Assembly: GCA_045106735.1 (NCBI GenBank)
Contig: JBGCEZ010000017.1
Span: 28,193-92,192, forward strand
From: JBGCEZ01 sp045106735
Lineage (GTDB): Bacteria; Planctomycetota; Phycisphaerae; Phycisphaerales; SM1A02
Length of the DNA stretch: 64,000 bases
Reading direction: 5' to 3'
Numbering within the stretch: the stretch's first letter is position 1; each line of letters starts with the position of its first letter. A program made the position numbers and the translations under genes. The notes under the pieces are model-generated. The model did no database searches. It saw nothing but the letters and a program-made list of their open reading frames with translations, and was not told where the DNA came from. This document shows, in pieces, positions 7,676-15,759 of the stretch.

Positions 7676-9033
7676 GCCATCCCGCCTCGTCACTCGTGCG
7701 ATCGACGGGCGCCGCCGGCTCCATGCTGTTCGTGCTGGCCGGGATCGCGGCCATGGCGTTTGGCCTGTACCGCGGGGCCGAGGCGATCATGGACGCCAAC
7801 CCCGAGTGGTACCGCCACCCGGCCCGCTGGTCGAATCATGCCAACTCGATCTGGATCGAGCGCGACCTCGCCGAACGCACCGGCCCCGCCATCCTCATTG
7901 CCGGCAGCAGCACCACCCGGACGGCATTCGACGGCGAGATCTTCCGCGAGATCCTCAGCGAAACGTCGAACCTCCCGGCCGACACGGTCATCGACAACCT
8001 GAGCAACTCGGCCACCGACTCCGCTGGCATTCTGCACTGGCTGCTCTGGCTGGAGAAGCACTCCCCGGATGCCTTGCCGGACGTCCTTGTCCACGGCATC
8101 GAGCCGACCGAACTCCAGGGGGCCGAGCGTTACCTGGCCATGCGGAGTCACCTGACGCGGTACTTCGCGGATCCGCACATCTCGGGGGGCACCGATGTCT
8201 TCCGAACGTCTTGGAGCGAAGCGCGTTTCAGCGACCAGAGCATCGCCAACGCCCGTTTCCCGCTGCATGCCCGCCGCACACTGCTCCGAGGCATGCTCAT
8301 CGGCCGCGTGGTCTGGCCATTTTTTGATCGCGGGTGGATCCACCGGCGATGGCTGAGTCGTTGGACGTTGCGCCCGTACACCTGGGACCACTTCCGGGTC
8401 GTCCGCCCGAGTGACGACGCACGGCGCAAGCAAGGCCTCGACAAGCTCGAAGCCCGCGGCGAGTTCGACGCGGCGCACTATCCGTACGAAGAGGTCGATC
8501 TTGATGGCGACGGCCGGGTCGAAGCCGATCCGGACGTGAATCCCCAGGCATTGGCCGTTCGGCGCATTGCCGAGTTCTGCGAACGGCGCGGCATCGTCCA
8601 CTTGGCCGTCGTGGTGCCGCTGGTGCCAGAAATGCCGCGCGATCGAATCGCACCGGAACTTTGGGCCCAGTGGGACCGAATGATTCGCACCGCGGTCGAC
8701 GGAACCCAGACGCGCGTGCTGTGGGCCTGGACGCTGCTGGAAGGCCCGGACTTCTTCGACTCGCTGCACATCGCCCCTACTGGCCGCGGCGTCACCAGCC
8801 GCGCGGCCGTCGCAGCCCTCCGCGATGAGTTTGAGCTCCGCGGCATCGACGGGTCGTATCGACGGCCGGAGGCAGGCGTGGGCCAGACGGCGGGCGAGAT
8901 GGCAGGCCAACCGTCCCCCCAAGCAGCGGCCAGAAAGCTGCTGCCCCGCCGGCACATCGTCTTGGAACTCGCCGATCGCGCGACCTACTTCGTGCCCGCC
9001 GACGCCGATCGATCCCGAAAGGATGAGCGATGA
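7672..9033 (+). CDS. DltD-like SGNH-fold envelope acyltransferase/esterase
   Basis: A 453-residue protein with one N-terminal membrane anchor (residues 17-33), then an extracytoplasmic domain. GSSTTR (Ser79/80) is a plausible nucleophile block and DSLH (Asp363, His366) matches the DxxH block of SGNH hydrolases; DltD and AlgX/PatB-type proteins share this plan. In Dlt systems the SGNH protein handles the acyl group on the outer side and pairs with the MBOAT. The ORF is coupled to the carrier by ATGA overlap and to the downstream gene likewise. The C-terminal ~70 residues beyond the DxxH are basic and not recognised. Confidence 0.82.
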   Translation: MSHPASSLVRSTGAAGSMLFVLAGIAAMAFGLYRGAEAIMDANPEWYRHPARWSNHANSIWIERDLAERTGPAILIAGSSTTRTAFDGEIFREILSETSNLPADTVIDNLSNSATDSAGILHWLLWLEKHSPDALPDVLVHGIEPTELQGAERYLAMRSHLTRYFADPHISGGTDVFRTSWSEARFSDQSIANARFPLHARRTLLRGMLIGRVVWPFFDRGWIHRRWLSRWTLRPYTWDHFRVVRPSDDARRKQGLDKLEARGEFDAAHYPYEEVDLDGDGRVEADPDVNPQALAVRRIAEFCERRGIVHLAVVVPLVPEMPRDRIAPELWAQWDRMIRTAVDGTQTRVLWAWTLLEGPDFFDSLHIAPTGRGVTSRAAVAALRDEFELRGIDGSYRRPEAGVGQTAGEMAGQPSPQAAARKLLPRRHIVLELADRATYFVPADADRSRKDER

Positions 9034-9806
9034 CCCCCGCGACGCGTCCCGCCCCGGCGGAAATCGACTGGCCGCGGCTCTATGGCCACGCCCTGACGTA
9101 CGTCGAGCAGTGTTGGGAGAAGTACGAGTGCGGCTCGTATTGCTGCTGCACGAACCACGAAGACTTCACCTTCCGCTTCATTCAATCCGGCCAGGCATGG
9201 CTGCCGTTGCTGCCGATGGAGAAGACGTACCTCGAGTCCATCGACAAGCTTCAGGACGACGGACCGGGGCACATGCGCCGGTACGCGATCGAGTTTTCGC
9301 CTGGCCGCGAAGCCGCGATCTACATGATGCGTTGCCGGAACGCCGGGAACTGCCGGCACTGTGAACATCGGCCGCTCATTTGCCGCATCTATCCGTACTT
9401 CCCCGTCCCAAGTCCCGGCGGTGACATCGAACGGCTCATGCCATCGAGCATCTTCGACGTGGCGATGCACCTGAAGGAACAGGCCATCGGCTGCCCGATT
9501 CTGGCCGAACCGCGCCCGGATCTCGAGCAACAGGTGTTGGAGCGATATGGCGTGCTCTTTGAGCACCCGCACATCATCTTCGGCTTTCGGGCCGCGGCGA
9601 CCATGATGGACGTCATGGTCGAACATCTCCGGCGCGACCACGGCGAGATCTTGCGGGCCGAGACCGGCGAGTTCTGGAGCCAGTGGGAGATGCTCTTTCT
9701 CACCGGTGCGCTGTTTCCCAAGGATGTCCTCGCCGCGCGGATCCGCGCGGACTACGAGGCGGTTGCCGCCGTTTGGGGCGACTTTGCGACGGACGTAGAC
9801 GAATGA
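9030..9806 (+). CDS. Cys-rich YkgJ-like metal/Fe-S site protein
   Basis: A 258-residue soluble protein with two cysteine groups: residues 28-40 (CWEKYECGSYCCC) and 102-118 (CRNAGNCRHCEHRPLIC). The second is close to the CxxC...RP..CR.YP pattern of YkgJ/UPF0153 proteins, which are thought to bind zinc, iron or an Fe-S cluster; the reaction is unknown. It is coupled on both sides by ATGA overlaps, so it is part of the Dlt-like operon. A maturation or redox role is possible but unsupported. Confidence 0.6.
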   Translation: MTPATRPAPAEIDWPRLYGHALTYVEQCWEKYECGSYCCCTNHEDFTFRFIQSGQAWLPLLPMEKTYLESIDKLQDDGPGHMRRYAIEFSPGREAAIYMMRCRNAGNCRHCEHRPLICRIYPYFPVPSPGGDIERLMPSSIFDVAMHLKEQAIGCPILAEPRPDLEQQVLERYGVLFEHPHIIFGFRAAATMMDVMVEHLRRDHGEILRAETGEFWSQWEMLFLTGALFPKDVLAARIRADYEAVAAVWGDFATDVDE

Positions 9807-12800
9807 GCCAGCCCGCCAACGGCCCATCGGCCGGCCGAGGAGCCGGCTGGCTCTTCTTGCTCATCATTTTCTGCTCCGGCTGGTCAGCCCTGACCTACCA
9901 GATCGCGTGGGAACGCATTCTGGTCGTGAACTTCGGCGTGGACTTCCATTCGGTCAGCGCCATCACGGCGGCATTTCTGACCGGACTGGGGATTGGGGCC
10001 CTCGTCGTCGGCAAGATCGCCGACCGCACCCCTCGACCGCTGTTGCTCTACGGCTGGATCGAGATCGCGATCGCCCTGACCGGGTTCGCGTCACTGTTCG
10101 TGCTGCCCGCGCTCTACCCCGTGGCGACGCACCTGCAGCGCACCGTTGACTCGCCCGCCCTCTACTTCGTGCTGAACTTCCTGTTGGTGCTGGCCGTGAT
10201 GTTGCCGCCGACGGTCCTCATGGGCGGCACGCTTCCGGTCATGGTGCGCCACGTCGTCGCCCGACTCGGCCCCGGCCGCACGATCGGCCGCTTGTACGGC
10301 ATCAACACGATGGGTTCGGTGCTCGGCTGCATCGCCGCCCCGTTCGTCACCATCAGCCTGCTGGGGATCTCCGGGGCGATCGTGTTCGCCGCGGCGTTCA
10401 ACCTGATCGTTGGCATTGTCGCGGTGCTGGTGGGACGCCGGGCCGTGGTCGGGACCGAAGCGCACACGACGGTGGAACCGGCCGCGTCCGCCGCGGTGAA
10501 CGACGCGAGCGCGGAGGGCGCGCCGGGCACGGCGAACACCGCCAACCCAGCCAACCCAGCAAACGTCTCACATCCGCCAACCGCTGGCGTCCGCTGGCTG
10601 CTTGGGCTGTACCTCGTGGCCAGCTTCGTCGCCGTGGCGTGGCAGATCGTCTGGTACCGCGTCTTCAGCCTGCAGTGGCAGAACTCCACCGGCGGGTTCG
10701 CCGTCATGCTGAGTTGGTACCTGCTCGGCATCGCCCTGGCCGGGGTGGTCTACGCTCGACTGTCGGGCCGCATCCGATTCGGCGTGCGCTTCTTCGCCAG
10801 CCTGCAGTTGTTGGCCGCCGGGCTGTCACTGTTCGGCCTCTGGTTCTTCAGCCAGTTCGGCCGCCGGCTCTGGCACGGCAGCGAAGAGTCGCTGCTCATC
10901 GTGCACCAACGGCTCTACCCGGACGCCGCGGAGATCGGGCGCCGCGTCGAAGACACCAGCCTTTCGGCCCTGGCCAGTGCGATCGCGAGCCTTTCGCTGA
11001 TCGACTTCCTCATGATCACGCTGCCGATGATCATGCAGGGGATGACCTTTCCGCTCGTGGCCACACTCGTGGTCCGGCGCCGCGGCCAGACCGGAGCGTC
11101 CGTCGGCCGCGTCTACGTCATCAGCATCATTGGATCGTTCGTCGGAGCGTTCGCCGGCGGGCATCTGCTGATCCCGTATCTGGGCCTGCGGATCGCGATC
11201 ATCGTTCTCGTGGGCTTGAGCACCACGATCGGACTGCTCGCATGGTGGCGGGCGACGCGCATGCCAGCGACGACCGACGACGCGGCGGCCGAGCATGCGG
11301 CGAATGAGCATGCGGCGGCGTCACCCAGGGCCAGACTCGCTGCCACCCCCGGACCAATCGAGCGATGGCTGCCGCGCGTCGCTGCGGCGAGCGCGTTCGC
11401 GGGCATCGCGTGGATCGTCCTGCTCCCGGTCTCGCAGTTCCGGGCGAGCATCATGGCCTACGGATCGGTGATCGACGCCGAAGAAGGCATCACCGGCGCG
11501 GCGATCGTCGTCGGCAACGATGACTACACCGCGGTCCAGATCAATGGCCAGACGCAAGGGGCGATCTGGCCATTCCGACTGAGCCGAGACGACGCCAAGG
11601 CCTCCCTGGCCGTGAACCTGCACCCCGATCCGGAACGCGTGATGCTCGTCGGGCTCGGGAACGGCCGCACGTTGGCGGCGTTCGAGCGGTACGCGGAAAT
11701 TGATCGCATCGATGTGGTCGAGATCTCGCGCGAACTGCCGATTCTGCTCGGCCGCATCGGCGAGATCGACCGCGCGGCGTGGCTCAAACGCGCCCTCGAG
11801 AGTCCCAAGACCAACATCATTCCTGACGATGGGCGCATGTTTCTCAACCGCACGGACGAGCGGTACGACATCATCGCCACCGCCGCGATTTTCAGCCACA
11901 ACGCCTACGGCGGATACCTTTACTCACGCGAATTCCTGGAAGTCGTCCGCGACTCACTGACCGAAGACGGTATCTTCGTGATGCTCAATGACGCCCTCGT
12001 GCCCACGATGCGGTTCACGTTGATTCAGACGTTCAAGGAAGTCTTTCCGCACTTCGTGCTCGACACGGGAAACTATCTCTACGGCTCCATGCGACCGCTC
12101 GAATTCGATCGCGATCGGGTGACGGAGAGCTGGAATCAGAATCGCCAATGGCTTGCAGCCACGGATTCCGAAGCGAGCCAGGGACGGGTCAACCTCGCCG
12201 AGTTCGGTGCGACCCTGAACCGTGTCCGCTCCAACGAACATGCGTTCGCCGACGTCACCGGCTTTGACATCAACACCGATCTTCGCCCGTGGACCGAATT
12301 CTGGCTGATGCGTTTCGACCCCCGCGCGAACGCCATGCCCTCTCCGCAGTCGCGTCGTTCTCTGGCCTGGTCGATGTCCGCGGTTTCGACGGAAACCTTG
12401 GAGCCGGTGCGGATCGGTGAGATGGATCTCACGCCCGCCGCCCTGCACCGCGACCGATTCGGAAAGCCGAATTTCAGCGTGACCGACGGCGCGAACGGAT
12501 CGATCCAAGTCTCCGTGACCGATCGCACGAACCTCAAACTGCACACCGGCGTCACGCGGCTGACCCAGCCGCCAGGCTCGCGCGACGGACGCACCGACCC
12601 CGGACCGATCACCCTCGCCGCGAACCGCGAGTACGCGGTGGTGGTGCGCGGGCGAGGCGAGGGCGTGTTGCAGGTGCAGGTGCGGCGATGGAACCCTGAG
12701 GCCAAGGATGGGGCCGGGAACTGGGACTTCGCCGTCCAACGGCGGGTCGGCCTGAGCGGCGGCGAACCGGCGGTGGTGACCTTCACCGGAGCCGGCGAGG

Positions 12801-13003
12801 CGGCCTACCGCGTGGTGCTGGGCTTCACCGACCCGGGGGATTGGATGATCGACGCGGTCGAGCTCCTGGCCGTCCCGGACACGGGCGACGAACCGGCGAC
12901 CGTGCCCGGCGCCCCTGCCCTTGCCCCTGCCCCCGCCCGCACCCCCACTGCCGCTCCCGCCTCGGCCCCCGATGCCTCCGCGGGCCAGGACGGACGCGGA
13001 TGA
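9803..13003 (+). CDS. Membrane spermidine-synthase-like protein with C-terminal extension
   Basis: A 1066-residue protein. An N-terminal membrane part has about a dozen helices, split by an Ala/Asn/Pro linker near residue 250 (ANPANPAN). It is followed by a SpeE-like Rossmann domain (MLVGLGNGRTLAAFERYAEI and IDVVEIS, about residues 615-645; DDGRMFL further on). This MFS-like plus aminopropyltransferase-like architecture is widespread but uncharacterised. About 230 further residues form a beta-rich domain and a Pro/Ala tail. The glycine-rich SAM motif is only partly kept (GLGNG), and no spermidine synthase catalytic pattern is certain. It is coupled to neighbours by ATGA at both ends. Confidence 0.72.
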   Translation: MSQPANGPSAGRGAGWLFLLIIFCSGWSALTYQIAWERILVVNFGVDFHSVSAITAAFLTGLGIGALVVGKIADRTPRPLLLYGWIEIAIALTGFASLFVLPALYPVATHLQRTVDSPALYFVLNFLLVLAVMLPPTVLMGGTLPVMVRHVVARLGPGRTIGRLYGINTMGSVLGCIAAPFVTISLLGISGAIVFAAAFNLIVGIVAVLVGRRAVVGTEAHTTVEPAASAAVNDASAEGAPGTANTANPANPANVSHPPTAGVRWLLGLYLVASFVAVAWQIVWYRVFSLQWQNSTGGFAVMLSWYLLGIALAGVVYARLSGRIRFGVRFFASLQLLAAGLSLFGLWFFSQFGRRLWHGSEESLLIVHQRLYPDAAEIGRRVEDTSLSALASAIASLSLIDFLMITLPMIMQGMTFPLVATLVVRRRGQTGASVGRVYVISIIGSFVGAFAGGHLLIPYLGLRIAIIVLVGLSTTIGLLAWWRATRMPATTDDAAAEHAANEHAAASPRARLAATPGPIERWLPRVAAASAFAGIAWIVLLPVSQFRASIMAYGSVIDAEEGITGAAIVVGNDDYTAVQINGQTQGAIWPFRLSRDDAKASLAVNLHPDPERVMLVGLGNGRTLAAFERYAEIDRIDVVEISRELPILLGRIGEIDRAAWLKRALESPKTNIIPDDGRMFLNRTDERYDIIATAAIFSHNAYGGYLYSREFLEVVRDSLTEDGIFVMLNDALVPTMRFTLIQTFKEVFPHFVLDTGNYLYGSMRPLEFDRDRVTESWNQNRQWLAATDSEASQGRVNLAEFGATLNRVRSNEHAFADVTGFDINTDLRPWTEFWLMRFDPRANAMPSPQSRRSLAWSMSAVSTETLEPVRIGEMDLTPAALHRDRFGKPNFSVTDGANGSIQVSVTDRTNLKLHTGVTRLTQPPGSRDGRTDPGPITLAANREYAVVVRGRGEGVLQVQVRRWNPEAKDGAGNWDFAVQRRVGLSGGEPAVVTFTGAGEAAYRVVLGFTDPGDWMIDAVELLAVPDTGDEPATVPGAPALAPAPARTPTAAPASAPDASAGQDGRG

Positions 13004-15759
13004 GCGGCAGCACGCGGGTGGCCCGCGGTGGTCTGCGGCGCGTGGTCGACGCGATCGCGGGAGCCGTGTCGGGCTTGCCGGCGTCACTGGGCCGCCGCCC
13101 CCGCGATCTGCAACTCGAATGCACACCGTTTGTGAACGCCCTCGGACCGAAGCAGGAAGTCTTCCGCCTGGCCGACGCGCGCGATGACCTGGTGGCCCTG
13201 GCCGACGCCGCGGCGCCGGTGGATCTGTCGAGTCACCAGACCGTCTCCCATCTGGACGCGCGCGGAACATGGATCACGCCGGACCTGGGTGATGGCATGC
13301 AAGCCCTCGGACCCTTGATCGAACGAGACGGCCCGTCCGGGATCCTGATGCAGCCGATTCACCGGCCACAGGTGTACTGGCGTCAGTTCGTCGGCCTTGA
13401 TGCGTTGCCCCACATCGACGTGCACGGAGCCGACGCCGTCGACGTCGAGGTGACCTGGGAACTGCTCAGCGACGCTCCGCCGGCTGAGCTGGCCTGGTCC
13501 GGCATCCGGCCATTTCGGGTCGTCGCCCACTGGCGCCGACCGAGGCCGGGGACGGGGGCGGGGGCCGGGGCAGCAGCAGGGGCAGGGGCGGCCGCAACGG
13601 GCACGCCGGCCGCCACACCAACCGCCAGACGGGCGTCCCGAACCGCGGCCAGCTCGACAACCCGATCGGCCGTCGCCAGCAGCGGAAGCCGAAACAAGAG
13701 CAGGAGCAACCACCCCGGCGCACCACCGGTCCCGCTCGCGGCCGCGGCCCCGCCCACGATCACAAAGATCTTCGGTGTCCCGGCTGGCCGCGTCGTCGTT
13801 GAAGCGATCGACGCGATCCCGGTCCCGGAAGGCGCTTCCGTCCTGGTGCTGGACCTGCAGATTCCCGCGTCGGAAGCGATTCGCATCGTGGATGTGCGGA
13901 TCGCGACCCGGCGGGCCGAACCAATTCGGCCCCGTTCGGCCTCGGTCTCGCCTCCCCCGGGGTCAGCCCCGAACGTCTGCAATCTTCCGGCGATTGACCC
14001 GGCTCCAGATGCTGCCGGCTCCATCCTTGAACGCGGCGTTGCCGTCGACATTCGTGGCGACATCGCCCGCGTCCAAACCGCCACCGCCGATCACGAATGG
14101 CGCGAGTTTCCCGGCCCGGATGGCCGCCCCAAAATCGGCAGAGGACCTGGCACCACACCGAACGCACGGCCCGGCCCAGGCCCAGGCCCCAGTGCGGGCC
14201 ATCTGATGCACGCGTTTCAGCCGCACCTTGTGGCCATCACCGGCCGCAACGGAGCCGTTCAGATCCTGCGCATTGGCGGGGCAGAGGCCGTGACCGTCCA
14301 CCACACCACCGACGGCGTGCATGTCCGCGCGTTCGATCACCATCCGGGCGAGCGGGCCATGCGGACGGTCGGCGAGCACGACGATCGCGGGGTCCGGCGT
14401 CATCGCAACCGAGCCCTCGCCCCGTGGCTTCCGGCCCATGACATCCGCGTCGACCTGACCCCGGCCGCCTCAGGCCACGGCGCCATCCCCGCCGCCGCCT
14501 GGACCCCGGATGCCCGGCTCGCGTCCCTTGTGTGGACCGAACACGCCGACAAGCAATCGGCGGCCCGCGACCGCACCGTCATGTACGGCGGCCCCGACGC
14601 GACCATTGCGGACGGACGCGGCGTGCTGGGCCGCGGGATTCCCGTCACCAAAAGCGTGTTCGCCATCCGGCGGTCGAAGGGCGATCCCGCCGATCCGGAC
14701 GCGATCTTTTCGCCGACGTCCACGCTGGAGGACCCCGCGTTCGCCAGCCTTTTGGCCACGTACGCCCGAGACCGCGCCCCTCTGGAACTCGGACTGCATA
14801 CGCCGAGTGAATGGAACGACGGACCGGAGGAGATCGCCCGCGGCATGGCCCTGGCCGAACGCTTCGGATGCCGCGTGTGGATCGACCACGCCAACGACGA
14901 AAATCTGGAGGATCTCAACCGGCTCGGCGCCGACCCCGGGCACGAGCAGTACATGCTGCCCGACCTGCAGCGCCGCGGGTACCGATTCGCGTGGAGTTAC
15001 ACCGACTTCCCGGGACCCCAGCTCGGCAATTTGGCCGACGACCGTCCGTCGAACACGCTGTTCTGGCTGCCATCGGTCAACCAGGATCCGTCCAATCCGT
15101 GGCGGCTGTGGTTCTTTGGCACGCGCCGAATTCCGCTCCAGCCCGGCCGGTTCTCCGATGCGGCCATCGCCGGCTTGCTGCGCGAGCGATCCGCATCGCT
15201 GGTGCACTGCTACTTCAGCCACGCCACGCATGGACACTTCGAGGTGGACGATGCCGGCCGTCCCACCGGCATCGCCCCGTGGTTCGACGAGGACCTGGCT
15301 CGGCTCGCCGCATCGCGTGACGCGGGCGATCTGCACCTGGCCACTCTGGGAGACTGGGCCGACCATGTGCTCGCGGTGCGGCAGGTGCGGATCCAAACCG
15401 CGCCGGACGGCGCCATCGACATCGACAACCGCAGCGGCGAGGCCATTCCGGGGTTCACGCTGGCCTTGCTTGCGTCGCCGGCTGCGACGTGGGGGGCAGA
15501 CGAGGCAGACGAGGCGGACGAGGCCGACGAGACATCGCCAGACCCGGACGAAGCTGCGCGACGGTTTGACGTCGATGGCATCGAACCGACGCGCGTGCGG
15601 ATGGCCGGCGGAACGCAGTACGTCGCCTGGGATTTGGCGCCAGGCCGTACACGGCTTGGCGTGCGGCTTCGGAATTCGGGAGGAGCGGCGGGCACGGCAA
15701 CGGCGACGGCGAGGACTACGGACCCGCCGAGTGATCGTGCGAAACGTCACGCCGACTGA
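13000..15759 (+). CDS. NodB/polysaccharide-deacetylase-like protein
   Basis: A 919-residue protein, last gene of the Dlt-like operon (ATGA overlap). Residues ~1-175 and ~245-480 are beta-rich and unrecognised, with Gly/Ala/Pro-rich linkers between. The C-terminal third looks like a NodB-type (beta/alpha) barrel: LVWTEHADKQS supplies a possible Asp/His metal pair, followed by GLHTPSEWNDGPEEIARG and VWIDHAND. Such domains remove N-acetyl groups from polysaccharides. No signal peptide is evident, which is odd for that role. An acidic repeat (DEA)n lies at 15499-15531. The last 44 bases overlap the convergent kinase gene. Confidence 0.6.
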   Translation: MSGSTRVARGGLRRVVDAIAGAVSGLPASLGRRPRDLQLECTPFVNALGPKQEVFRLADARDDLVALADAAAPVDLSSHQTVSHLDARGTWITPDLGDGMQALGPLIERDGPSGILMQPIHRPQVYWRQFVGLDALPHIDVHGADAVDVEVTWELLSDAPPAELAWSGIRPFRVVAHWRRPRPGTGAGAGAAAGAGAAATGTPAATPTARRASRTAASSTTRSAVASSGSRNKSRSNHPGAPPVPLAAAAPPTITKIFGVPAGRVVVEAIDAIPVPEGASVLVLDLQIPASEAIRIVDVRIATRRAEPIRPRSASVSPPPGSAPNVCNLPAIDPAPDAAGSILERGVAVDIRGDIARVQTATADHEWREFPGPDGRPKIGRGPGTTPNARPGPGPGPSAGHLMHAFQPHLVAITGRNGAVQILRIGGAEAVTVHHTTDGVHVRAFDHHPGERAMRTVGEHDDRGVRRHRNRALAPWLPAHDIRVDLTPAASGHGAIPAAAWTPDARLASLVWTEHADKQSAARDRTVMYGGPDATIADGRGVLGRGIPVTKSVFAIRRSKGDPADPDAIFSPTSTLEDPAFASLLATYARDRAPLELGLHTPSEWNDGPEEIARGMALAERFGCRVWIDHANDENLEDLNRLGADPGHEQYMLPDLQRRGYRFAWSYTDFPGPQLGNLADDRPSNTLFWLPSVNQDPSNPWRLWFFGTRRIPLQPGRFSDAAIAGLLRERSASLVHCYFSHATHGHFEVDDAGRPTGIAPWFDEDLARLAASRDAGDLHLATLGDWADHVLAVRQVRIQTAPDGAIDIDNRSGEAIPGFTLALLASPAATWGADEADEADEADETSPDPDEAARRFDVDGIEPTRVRMAGGTQYVAWDLAPGRTRLGVRLRNSGGAAGTATATARTTDPPSDRAKRHAD
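15499..15531 (+). repeat. 9-bp in-frame tandem repeat (Asp-Glu-Ala)
   Basis: GACGAGGCN repeated three times plus a partial copy, encoding DEADEADEADE in the C-terminal part of the NodB-like protein. Confidence 0.85.
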
